Source: Carex sylvatica (lineage: Eukaryota > Streptophyta > Magnoliopsida > Poales > Cyperaceae). Taken from it: 64,000 nt of DNA. Below the pieces are notes generated by a model that did not search any database, was not told the origin of the DNA, and saw only the letters and a list, made by a program, of their open reading frames with translations. The DNA is taken from NCBI GenBank assembly GCA_964058845.1, contig CAXKVR010000069.1, positions 17,412 to 81,411 on the forward strand, read 5' to 3'. The translations under genes and the position numbers were made by a program. Shown here in pieces: positions 43,641 to 54,990 of this stretch (position 1 is the first letter of the stretch; each line of letters begins with the position of its first letter).

Positions 43641-43928
43641 AAAACTTTCTGATGACAGTACAAAGGCTGAGTCTGCTTACAACCAAACACTTCCATTCAC
43701 TGCATTTTCTCCATCTCTTGTCAGTTGGACCCCTACCTTTTCCTCAGCATATGTCAGCGCTTCTCTCTCTCTTTCTCTCTCTGTCTCCGTCTCTCTCATC
43801 TATATCTCCATTTCCCATCTTTCACTCGCTCAGAGTCTCCTCTCTCCTACCACAATTCTCTCCATCATGTCAAGCGTACATTGCCATAATTAGAGAGGAG
43901 ATTAGTATTTGTAAACCTCCATTATCAG
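43640..43928 (+). promoter_or_regulatory. HD-Zip proximal promoter/5' UTR, CT-rich
   Basis: A pyrimidine-rich tract with CTCTCTCT runs (43758-43800) precedes the start codon, a common 5' UTR feature in plant regulatory genes. If transcription starts before 43652, an upstream open frame (43652-43948) would overlap the main start by 20 bases in another frame and could reduce translation. The start of transcription is not visible. Confidence 0.45.
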
Positions 43929-46900
43929 ATGAAGCAAATTGCATGTAATGGCATGGGATCTCCTTCTTTCTTCCCAACGAACTTCTTATTGCACATGCAA
44001 ACAACACAAGAAGAACACCACCAACCCCAACATGCTCCTGCCACTAACACTCTCCTCACAGCCAATCCTTGCACGAATCTCCATGATTTTAGAGGTACGT
44101 ACTACCTTGAACATTTTCTCCCTCATAAACCACCAAAGAAGGAAAATTATGTCCATTATCGTTCCAATTGAATTAAAGTGTTTCTTGTCCCATTGAAACT
44201 TCTCTCTCTATCAGATTAAAAAAAAATTATCATATTAAATGCTCCCAAGAATCTCATGGCACTATTACACAATACATATAGAACTAATTTATTTATTTTT
44301 CTGTTATTTTGGCATTTTTTTTTTTTGGCCACACCTGACATGTAGGGATGGCACCGATGCTTGGAAAAAGACCAATGCAGTTCCATGGAATGGAGCCATG
44401 CGAAGACCCAGCAAATGGAGAAGATGAGTTATCTGACGATTGCTCACAGGTCGGGGAAAAGAAGCGGCGGCTCAACATAGAGCAAGTGAGAACCCTTGAG
44501 AAGACCTTTGAACTAGGCAACAAGCTTGAGCCAGAGAGAAAGATTCAATTAGCAAGAGCTTTGGGTCTTCAACCAAGACAGGTGGCAATTTGGTTTCAAA
44601 ATAGAAGAGCAAGGTGGAAGACAAAGCAACTAGAGAAAGACTATGATGTGCTTAAGAGGCAGTTTGAGGCTATCAAGTCAGAGAATGAAGCTCTCCAAGC
44701 TCAAAACAAGAAACTTCAAGCTGAGGTATGAATGCAGTGTACCATTTCGTTGTTTGATTTCAGTTGCATGATTTTTTGCTTGCATTATAGTATCTAGTTC
44801 ATTTATATTGAATTTTATTAAAATCTTGAAAAATGCTTTCATGCATGGCGTAATAAGTTTAGCTTGCATCGATTTCTAATGTCACTTGCAGAAAACGAAA
44901 GGAATTTTTTATCGGTTTAGTGACCTTAATTTGAATGACAAAAGATATATAAGAGAATAATTATATATTTTGGGTATATATGCTAAATTAGTTTTTTTTT
45001 TTAAATATTTTCTCTATTTTCTTTTGTAGCAATGCCGAGGTTATTTTACTAGTGAAAGTATTTGGGTCCAAATCAGAAAGTAATTGTTCTCAGGTATAAG
45101 TTTATTTACTATATATAATTCCTTGACAAATATCAATGATGATGTCATCAAATGTATTTCCTAATTAGTTTAATTCAAGTCTTATTTTTTTCATGATTCA
45201 TGTCCGTAGGTAAAATATTGATTTTTTTTTTTCTAAATGGGTTGGAGTATACTGATAACAAATTAACTATCTTGACAAACTATATTCATATTAAGCAAAA
45301 AAAAAAAGTCGTACAAAAAAATATGTCTGTATATTATTGGTTAAGTAAGTTAGTCATATATCAATTTAAAAAATTTAGTTGTATATCAAAGTTCATGCAA
45401 TTTGAATATACTGGCATTTTTTTAAGAAAGACCGTTAAATATTAATTGTCATTAAAATAATTTAAAATAGAGGTAAAAACAGAAATGTTTGCACTGACTT
45501 TATTACTTTTCATATATATGATATACACAGTATCAATTAAATTCTTAAAGTTAGATTTAGAAAATGAAAAGTTGCTTGAGAATCGCTAAAGTTATCACAT
45601 TAATAAATTTTCAACAACATATTAGCCCATAAGTATTCGATGGCCATAACATAATATTTCCATATATTATTAACTTCTAATGTATTTACTACATGCGTGG
45701 TAAATGCATTTTACTTCTCATTGGGAACTGTTGAAAATACTACGTAATTTTATTTTGTTTTTTCGTTTTATTCGGATCAGCATGTTTTTCTGTGATTCGT
45801 TGGCATGACTCAGCACCTTTTTGAATGGTTTTGAGTCTTTTTAGAAAGATACGACCTCTGTTTACTGGTCTCATCAGCAATGTACATTTCCAAATGATTG
45901 GTGATATAATTCATACGAGAGATTAAGGGGATCTTACCTTACTTTGGACATGAGTGACAAGATAGCTTTTCTTGTACTCTTTATTTTATTAAAATATTTT
46001 TTCTACGCAACTTAATTTATCCTCTTCTTCTTTTTTCTAAGTAGACTCGACTTTATTATCTTTATATTTTTTTTCCAAGATACTTTTTATGATTTCTTTT
46101 AATATAATTCGATTTTGTTTGTTAATAAGAACTTGAGTTGTTTAATTAGATAAAATGCGTTATTGGAATATAACTGGAGTAAATTCTTGGTTATTATCAT
46201 ATCTTCAAATGAACACAAATAATTGTTACCTGAAATTCTTTTTTCGCTTTTACAAATGTACGTAAAACATTAAGATTTGAAATTTTATATTGCATCTAAA
46301 AGTAATAATAATTATAGTTTCAGTACAATTACATGTCAAAGGACAGATTTTTTTTTTAAGCATTCAATCCCTCTTATGCACGTGTCCAGTTGTTAATAAC
46401 TAACCTTAATCAATACAACTATATTAGCATACAAAATTTAATGCTTTTTAGTAATGGATCTTACTTTGCGGTGCACAATTAATTGTTGGTTCATTAATAA
46501 GTGGGTTCTCTTCTTCAAAAATAAGTGGGTTCTCATGATCAGGACTTGATTGAACCTTGTGCCTGTTCTAAACCAACTAAACCAAACAAAATCAAATGCT
46601 AACTCTGGACATGTACAGATCATGGCATTGAAGGGGAGAGAAAATTCAGACCTAATCAACCTAAACAAAGAAACTGAAGCCTCTTGTAGTAACAGGAGTG
46701 AGAACAGCTCTGAAATTAACTTAGACATTTCAAGAACACCTCCAATTGAGAGCCCAATCACTCCAGAAGTGCACCAAGGGCTACCCTTTTTCAACCCTGG
46801 TTCAGTCAGGGTTGGTGAGTTTGAACAACTACTTCATCAGAGCACACAGCGGCCGTCGGATCACCACTTGCACTGCGCAAAGACCGAGCCACGTGTGCAA

Positions 46901-46984
46901 GACGGGAACTTTAGCAGCTTGTTGTGCAGTGTCGAAGAACAGCCACCGTTCTGGTCATGGGCGGAGCATCACAATTTTCATTGA
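43929..46984 (+). CDS. HD-Zip class I transcription factor (ATHB13/ATHB23-like)
   Basis: Exons 43929-44094, 44346-44725 and 46619-46984 (introns 251 and 1,893 bp, GT-AG, phases 1 and 0) give 303 residues, usual for this group. In order: N-terminus with [30 protein letters not shown]; an acidic stretch (GEDELSDD); the homeodomain at residues ~93-148 with EKKRRLN and [13 protein letters not shown]; a leucine zipper directly after (Leu151, Leu158, Ile165, Leu172, Leu179, Leu186), spanning the exon 2/3 join; [18 protein letters not shown]; and an aromatic C-terminus [13 protein letters not shown], the activation motif of the ATHB13 clade. Such proteins bind pseudopalindromic CAATNATTG sites as dimers and act in growth and stress responses. 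I chose the first Met because [10 protein letters not shown] aligns with the short starts of relatives. No defects seen; the only clearly functional gene here. Confidence 0.95.
44726..46618 (+). other. HD-Zip intron 2, 1.9 kb
   Basis: Donor GCTGAG/GTATGA, acceptor ATGTACAG/ATCATG. AT-rich with several poly(T) and poly(A) runs. No transposon recognised inside. Confidence 0.85.
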
Positions 46985-47606
46985 ACGTGTGCGAGTTGGA
47001 GATGCTGAACGTATGGCTGTTTGCTGTTGGATCGATCAATTTCCTAATATGCATGGTACCAGAGCATGCAAGCGGTACAAGCTGATCGAGAGGTGGTAGA
47101 TGCAATCGCAGCTGAATAAATTCAAATTAAAATCGGTGTGAGAATTCGGAATGTGTATGTGCGGGATATATTATTCGTTGTAATTTTTAGCTATTTTTGT
47201 GACAGGTCATCATTTGAGGTCCCCAGGATTATATTATCAATCTAAGATAACGATGATCAATTTATAAAAGCTACGTAGACTTTGGTGTAATGTATGGGTA
47301 GCTTGTTAATTAACAACTCGGGATGCATCATTCAATGGAACAATATCGAAAATTTTGTTATTTGCAATTCTTTTCAGATGTATGATAGGTCATGTCATAC
47401 AATGGATCTATCCTGCAATTTGTGGAAGTCGGATGTTTCATCATGAAAGCTCAGTTTCAAACACTTTTGAAAAGTTTTCCAGAGGAATCAACTTTGTTTT
47501 GATAGTCGATGGCAAAATAGACAACTAATCCATTTCATGACGACCTTATAGCTCTAGTGCATGGACCCAAATGAGCTAGCTCCTCTTGATATAGAGTAGA
47601 CAAGGA
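46985..47606 (+). other. HD-Zip 3' flank
   Basis: Probably holds the 3' UTR. No terminator-like structure is clear. Nothing else recognised. Confidence 0.5.
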
Positions 47607-47960
47607 CGGACTTAGGATTTTCGGTAAGGGGGGGGGGGGGATATCGAAGCGGATTTAAACTCATGACTAATTAGGTACTCTATAAAAAAAATAATGTTTT
47701 AATTTATATTTTTCAATACTCTGACTTGTAATTTCTTATTTTGTAATCTATAATTCTAATTATCAATTATAATTTAAAAAATTTATTTTAATTTTAACAC
47801 TAAATTTAACCTAAAATTATAAATTAAACATTTAAATGGAGGCAACAAAATTTCAGAGGAGAGCAAAGTCGATCAAAACGTTCTGATCTTCACTAAAACT
47901 CAAAATCTAAGGGGAGCAGCTGCCCCCCTCTGGAAGCATGTGGGCCTGCCCCTGTTAACT
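47607..47960. mobile_element. MITE-like remnant with CARGGRC ends
   Basis: Left end CAAGGACGGACTTAGGATTT with a G12 tract (47628-47640); right end CTGCCCCCCTCTGG ... GGGCCTGCCCCTG. The right end reversed begins CAGGGGCAGGCCC, a diverged inverted match of the left end. This G-run/C-run layout is common in short plant DNA elements. No target duplication found. Confidence 0.45.
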
Positions 47961-49530
47961 AATGTTAAAGATCAAATTAGTGATACTTATTTATTCAAAA
48001 TTACTGTCAATTAATGTTAAAGATCAAATTAGAGATTTTTTTTTTTCAATATTATGTAATAATACAGAGCAAGAGGGTTAGTACACTTTTGGCAATTGGA
48101 TAGTTGAAATTTGGCTCATTTCAATAAGAATTTGAATCAAAAAGATCGATTCAACAAAATTTCTATTTTCACAAAAAAAATACTTATTAGATATTTCCAA
48201 ATAGAAGGAACCGAAAGAAGCACGATGAAGAAAAATGAGAGAAACACGACCAAAATTTGATAAGAGAAGTGGAGACGGTAGGCTCAGGATATCTATTACA
48301 TTTGTAAAAAATAGAAAACTCAAGGTCCTGGTAGTAAAAGAAGAAAGGGAAAAGATGTCTTATTTCTCATTTCAGGAGCCGTTGTTTAGGACCTCTCTAT
48401 TTAATTTTCGTATATATTTTGTAATATCTAGCAATTTCATATTCTGAAAGTGCAACAAGTTTGTATTGGTGTCATATATATGTTTGGACTTGAAAAAAAA
48501 ATATAAGTTAATATATGCGGTAGATCTTTCATTTGTCTTTCCCATTGCGATGCTTTTTTTTTATTTTTTGTGGGTGATTATTTGAACTTTAAATGCAAGG
48601 GCACCACTGGAAGGACTAGAAAAAGAATAAAATTGCCTTGCACGCATTACATGGCGTGACAGAAGCAACCGCCTATTTATTGTGGTAATTATTTAACCAG
48701 AGTGAATCGTACGTGGAATTGAACTATAAAAAATACCATTGATTACGTGGACGATTATTGATTTGTATTTTCCTTTGAAGCTTTCTTCCTAGCCAATTAA
48801 TTATGAGGGTTACGTACTTAATTTTCAAAAATCAAATGTTTTTTTAAGTGTCCTCTAATTAATGTTAAAAAAAATACATTTTTTTTTATTTATATACACT
48901 CGTTTGGAAAAAAAAAATGTTATTATCATTTCTGCTAAAAATTAATAGCCGTTCACGTTTTAGATGAGCAAGTATTCTGAATTTATTAACCGGATTTTAA
49001 TTTAAGATTCTATTGTCAAAGTCAGATAATTAGTGGCCTGAGTGAGGCAATTGCCACCCTTAATTAAAAAAAAATGCAAAAAAAAATATATAACTACGTA
49101 ATATATATGTTCTTTAGAAAAGCGCCAAAAAAAGTATCTATGCTCGTGACAAAAAAAATGTAACCTCTCACTCAATCGATCAATTTTCTGATCCCTCTTA
49201 TGAACATTAAAATCTACTTAGAAAGTAAAATTCCGGAAAAGAAAAGGACAAAAAATAGAGGACAGAGTAGCAAGAAGATGGTGAGGCTGATACAGTAGAG
49301 ATGTTTAGCAAACAGCTGATCAGGATTTGGGATTTTCTGTGGCTGCACCTTCATAAACTAGCAAGTAATTACTAATTACTCACTAACAAGCGCGTGAAAC
49401 AAGGCCTAAAACTCAAAGACTTTATCCAAGTAACTTGTGTATCAGATGTCAGTAACTTTCCATAGTGTAATGTATCGTATGCAGTACCGCAGAGAATTCT
49501 TCCAACATAGCAATGGCCCTAAGGCTGCTA
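47961..49530. other. Intergenic, AT-rich
   Basis: AGATCAAATTAG with TTAATGTTAAAGATCAAATT occurs twice (47964 and 48012), a small direct repeat. No gene recognised. Confidence 0.5.
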
Positions 49531-49534
49531 ATGA

Positions 49535-49725
49535 TTAAGGTTCGGCTCAAATTCTACTCGGCTCAATGAGAAAAGCAAAATAATTCGGCTTAAACTCGGC
49601 TCGTTTTTGAAAAAAAAAAAAAAACTCGGCTCGACTCGGCTCGACTCGGCTCATATAACACTTGGCTCGATTTAACTCGGCTCGCGAACTCGTGAGCCGG
49701 CTCATATAATAACTCGAGATATATT
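49535..49725. repeat. ACTCGGCTCG repeats
   Basis: At least ten imperfect copies of CTCGGCTCR in ~190 bp, with a poly(A) run at 49608-49624. Clusters of this word are frequent in plant MITEs; no ends were identified. Confidence 0.6.
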
Positions 49726-51947
49726 GAGAGAACGAAGCAGTCGCAAAAAATGCTGCTTGATAAGATCAAGAAATGATAAATATCGGACGGTTGATAGCCC
49801 TCGATCAAATATAGTCTGAAAACCTTTGAACCCATTCTGTTTCCCATTACAATTGACTCTTGAAAAGACTGAATTAAAACTAACAAATAAAATAAATGAA
49901 TCATAAAAAATGGAGGTGGAACTTCAAAAGAAAAAGAGAAACCATAACAAAAGTAGTCGTAGATTCTTATAAATAAAGTGATGGCTGATACGTTCCACCT
50001 AACAAATGTTTTGTTATGTCTGTGTGGGTTATGCCAAGCCATTTCAGGTTCTAATCATGAGCACTTACATACATGATGGCTGATACGTTTACATATATAA
50101 GCCCTCAAAAAAAACAAAAAATCGTATTCCCATTTTCTTAAACTATATGACGATCTGTATTGTGTAATTGGTGTTTTTAAGAATAATTTTAGTCTTGAAA
50201 TAGGGGAAAATGAGCGAAAATTAACATTTTAAAAGGTTAAAACAAAAAAGACGGTCAATGCTTATGCAAAAGGGCAAACGAACAAAGTCCATGAAATAGC
50301 AGATGGGGAACGTGGTAGCTTACCGCAATTGAAACATAACCTTGTGCGGTTTGCAGGGTTTTCAGATTAAATGTAATGTGGGCCCAGCGCAGTCACAAGC
50401 ACACATATCTTTGTCTCTGATCTCTCTCTCTCTCTGCCATAGCTCAGTTCTTTCAAGATCACCTACTTGTGTGGCTCTGTTAATTATTTGCTTTATGAAG
50501 CTCCAAGTTAAAACCATATTGTGAATCTACACAAATCACCAATTCATCTAATTTTCGTGAATTGATTTATAGTGTTAAAATATGAAACAGAGCTATTACA
50601 ATTACTGTCGGCGCGCATGTGGTGTGTGATCTATCTTTCTCCTAATTATGCAAAGATTTCTAAATGTTTTGATAGTATACAATAATACAAACTACTACAT
50701 AATATAAAGGACACATTTTTTTGTTTTAGTTTAGAACTGGTAAGAAAAGAAGCTCGGTCTACTACATAAATAGCCACACAATACAAAATGTCAAGAGAGG
50801 GAATCTCCTAATCATCTCTCCTATCACTCTTGGATGATAAAGAAACCAAAGGGGCCGGGGTCCTTTTCAAAAAGGACCATGATGGCTACTACTAATTTCG
50901 TTTGGTATATTGTACATGAATTTGTGCCCACCTCAAAATCCCAATTGGTTTTTGTGTGAAAAGTACGTAGCATGCTTTTCATCTGTTCATCTATAGTTTG
51001 CGTTTTCTTTGATAATTTTATCTTGTCGTCTTTATAGTCTAGGTTAGATTTCTAGATTCACAATTTCTGCACTGCAGAGCTGCTTTGGATCATGAAAGTT
51101 ATCTCTGACAACTTCTCTGTCTGTCTATACTTGCTGTCCTTGTGTAAAGCCTAATTTGACCAGCGTAAAATCCATTTTACATCTTGAATATATACATGTC
51201 TAAATATTTAATCCTAAATCTTAGATAAATGTAGTCTATAGTAACACTAGTACATAATATATATATACAACGAGGGTTCAAATGCTTTATTTTTTATGCC
51301 TTCATTTTTTGTGCCTCCATTATTTTAGTTTCAATCAATTTGATTCAAAATTTACTGTATCGATTCTAGATAAAGCTTTTACCATGGATGAAACCGACTA
51401 GACGACAAAAGGTTTGAAAGAGAAAAAAAATCACACGGCTTGTTAATTTTTCGGAACTCATTTTTTGGTGCGTACTGAGCATTTCTCAGATAAATATGTG
51501 GATGAGAACAAAACAAAAACAGATCTAGCGGCACGAAACAGTTGGGATCTTAAAGTTTACGCAATAACCAAGCTGGAAACGAAAATTGACACAGCACCAA
51601 CCATGCACGCAAATGCCCTGGAACTTAGCGGTTGGCAATGGAAGAATGCCTACGCTAATATATTAGCCTCTCTACATATATATATATACGAATATTAAAT
51701 TGAAGTCGTTCATGTTTCCTAACGATATGACAGCATATATAGCATCTTATTTTAGTACTGGGCTCGTAACAAACATCTTAGGTAGCTATTCCTCGTGCAA
51801 ATTAATGTAGGTATTTTCTTAATAAAATTATAGTACAAATGTGTGAGGTTACAAAATAGACCCTATTATTTTTCTTGTTTGCAAATTGATAATTCTAGAA
51901 ACTTTTTCAGATGTTCAGGTGCATGAAATTAAACTTCCCCATGAGGT
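49726..51947. other. Intergenic
   Basis: No gene recognised. GATGGCTGATACGTT occurs at about 49980 and 50077, a 15-bp direct repeat. A CT microsatellite lies at 50425-50436. The open frame at 51465-51698 has no motif. Confidence 0.5.
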
Positions 51948-52740
51948 TGGGCCGAATTTTATTAATATTCAAAAAAAATATTAAATTTAAGAAACTATCC
52001 AAGTTTTTGTGTTATTTCAAAATCTACCCAAACTGCAAACTTTTTTGCAGTTTTATACTGAATTACCTCAAAAAAAATTTGCAGTTTTGAAATTCCAAAC
52101 TGTAATTTTTTTTTTTGCTCTTTAAAAAAAATCACAAACTTTTTTTGTTGTTTCAGATTTTTTTTTTGCATTTTTCATTTTTTTTATTTAAATAGAAATA
52201 TTTATAATTTATTTATTTTTTGTATTGAAATATTAGAAATATTTTATATATTTCTTTAAAAATAGATGGAATGCTATATAATTTGATTTATTTGAAATAC
52301 TGCTACAAATATTTCGGATCAACATTTTTCATGCTGAATTTTTTGCAGCTGTAAGAAAAAATTAATATATTTCTTTATGAGTTATTGAAAAAAAATTAAA
52401 ATGCTTGGATTCTAAGTTATTGATCCCGGTTTGAAAGTCACTTCTAACTAAATAAAGAAAATATTGTCATCCTTTTAGTACATTTAATTTCTAAAAATTT
52501 GTATCTATTTTGAGATTTCTTTTTGAATAAAAATTATTAAATAATGTCACTGACTGACATATGAAAGTATTAATGTCAAGTATTACAAGTATTTATACAT
52601 ATAGAATGGAGTATTTATACCTATGTAAAAAATACTTGAATAATCACCTCGTATACGTTCATTATAATAACTATTTTTTTGTATGAATAAATATCAATAA
52701 ATAACTTAATTTGTTTTTTCAAAAATAGATACATTTTTTT
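51948..52740. mobile_element. Orphan MULE-type terminus followed by AT-rich DNA
   Basis: GGCCGAATTTTATTAATATTC, then A-rich and TTTAAG...AAACTATCC sequence, follows the layout of the MULE termini at 20010 and 30580 (GGCCATTTTTATTAATATCC, AAATTTTAAAAATAATCC). No inverted partner was found in the window. The rest up to 52740 is AT-rich, with paired TTTGCAGTTT words at 52045-52095. Confidence 0.4.
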
Positions 52741-52746
52741 AGAAAA

Positions 52747-54965
52747 TACCAAAGACGGTTACGGAGATTCGCAGCTTTTTGGGGCTAGCAGGTTATTACA
52801 GACGGTTCGTACTTGGATTCTCCCAGTTGGCTACTCCCCTTACGAAGCTGTTGCGTAAGGATGTCAAATTCGAGTGGGGTGCCGCACAAGATCAAAGTTT
52901 TCAGCAGTTAAAGAATCGGTTAGTATCTGCACCGGTTCTCGCCATGCCTATTACGGACGAGGAGTATACCGTTTACACTGATGCATCCCGATCGAGTTTG
53001 GGATGTGTGTTGATGTAGAAAGACCATGTTATAGCCTATGCCTCTCAGCAGTTATGGTAGCACGAACAAAATTACCCGACCCATGATCTGGAGCTAGCTG
53101 CAGTGATCTTCGCCTTAAAGATTTGGCGACATTACCTGTATGGAGTAAGGTGCCGTATCTTTACGGACCACCAAAGCTTGAAGTACATCTTCACTCAACG
53201 GGAGTTGAACTTGAGACAGAGGAGATGGTTGGAGCTGATGAAGGACTATGATCTGGATATTCAGTATCACGCAGGAAAGGCGAATGTGGTAGCAGATGCG
53301 CTAAGCAGGAAGAGTCAGATAAATCTGGCATCGATTATCACCAGTGAGACACATCTTCTCGAGGAGATGCGAAGGACGAATTTGTACGTCGGTGCATCCC
53401 GTGAGTTCGCGTTGGAAACATCATCCCGTCTGATTGGAGACAGCACAAGGGCAGGTACATCTGCAGTTGTCTTGATTGTCCTGGCTGCGGTTGAGGTTCA
53501 ACCAGAATTGCACGAGCAGATTTGAGCAGCACAACAGGAGGATACAAAATGTCAGCAGTTTCGACAGCATTATGAGTCAAATGCAGACTCGTCATTCCAA
53601 CTCTGCGAAGACAGTATTCTACGGTTCCATGACCGCATATGCGTTTCGAATAACTCAGAACTGAAGAATCTAATTCTATCAGAAGCACATGACTCGGGGT
53701 ATACCATTCACCCTGGTGAAGTCAAGATGTATCAAGACCTAAAGCGACATTTATGGTGACCAAAGATGAAAAGAAACGTGCAAAACTATGTCGAGAAGGG
53801 CCAGGTATGTCAACAAGTCAAAGCAGATAGGCGGAAGAGGACGGGATTGCTCAGACCTCTTGAGATAGCCACACGGAAGTTTGAGTCGATCACCATGGAC
53901 TTCGTGACTAGATTTTCAAAAACTGTCGCAAGATACGATGCCATCTGGGTCATAGTAGATAGGCTGACAAAAATTGCACACTTTATTTCCCTTCGGATCG
54001 AGACATCGGGAAGAGAGTTAGCTGATTTATTCTTACAGTATCAGTTTAAATACCACGGTTGCTCGCGAAACATTGTCTCTGATCGAGACACTCGATTTAC
54101 CTCTCACTTTTGGAGAAGCATCCAAGAAGCCATGGGTACAAAGTTGAGATTCAGTACAGCGCATCATCCACAAACTGACAGTCAATCAGAACGAACGATA
54201 CAAACATTGGAAGATATGCTTCGATCCTGTGCTCTAAGTTTCCGAGACTCCTGGGTCAACCATTTGTACTTGGTAGAGTTTGCGTACAACAATAGCTACC
54301 ATTCGAGTATCGGAATATCACCACATGAGGCACTTATGGGACAGCAGTGTCGCACACTGCTGTGGTGGGGACCCGTAGGTACGTATTCACCTACCGGGCC
54401 TCAGATTCTAGAAGCAGTTGCCGAAAAGTCAAAAGTCGTTCTGAGTCGGCTTAAGTCCGCCCAAGAGCGACAAAAGAAATATGTAAATGTGCATCGAAGA
54501 CCGTTGGAATTTTAAGAATGGGATCACGTGTGGCTTTGAGTTTCGCCCGTCAGGGGTGTACATCGGTTTGGCATTTCGGGTAAGTTGAGTCCCCAATACA
54601 TTGGGCCATTCCAGATCACGCGGCGAGTTGGACCGATGAAATATGAGCTTGCATTGCCACCAGCACTGGACTGGGTTCATCCGGTGTTTCATGTGTCGCA
54701 ATTGCGCCGGTACGTACGAGATCCATCACATTGCATTGATCACTCCGACTTACATGTCCAAGATGACTTCTCATATCAAGAAGAGCCAATGCAGATATTG
54801 GACCGAAAAGAACAGCGACTTCGGAGCAAGACTATCAAGCTTGTTCTGGTCAAATGGGAACGCCATTCGACTAAGGAAGCGATGTGGGAACACGAGGAAA
54901 GCATCTGTGAGAAGTGTCCGGAATTATTCCACAACTCAGGTACACAATTTAGTTCAGAGAACTGA
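52747..54965 (+). pseudogene. Ty3-gypsy (Tekay-like chromovirus) pol fragment
   Basis: Begins in the reverse transcriptase thumb/connection ([19 protein letters not shown]), then RNase H ([35 protein letters not shown]), then integrase: H-x-H ... C zinc finger region, DDE residues in MDFVTRF, VSDRDTRF and TDSQSERTIQTLE, then GPFQITRRVGPMKYEL and a chromodomain-like end (PMQILDRKEQRLRSKTIKLV). That tail is typical of Tekay/Del chromoviruses. The whole stretch keeps one frame and has six internal stops: 53016 TAG, 53058 TAG, 53523 TGA, 53757 TGA, 54513 TAA and 54537 TGA. The first zinc-finger Cys is Gly (VEKGQVCQQ). The 5' half of pol, gag and the 5' LTR are missing. The 3' LTR follows directly. 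Confidence 0.92.
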
Positions 54966-54976
54966 ACTGCACTTTT

Positions 54977-54990
54977 AAGGAGGGGAGAAA
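54977..54990 (+). other. Polypurine tract
   Basis: AAGGAGGGGAGAAA immediately before the LTR start TGTTACG; it primes plus-strand synthesis in LTR retrotransposons. Confidence 0.8.
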
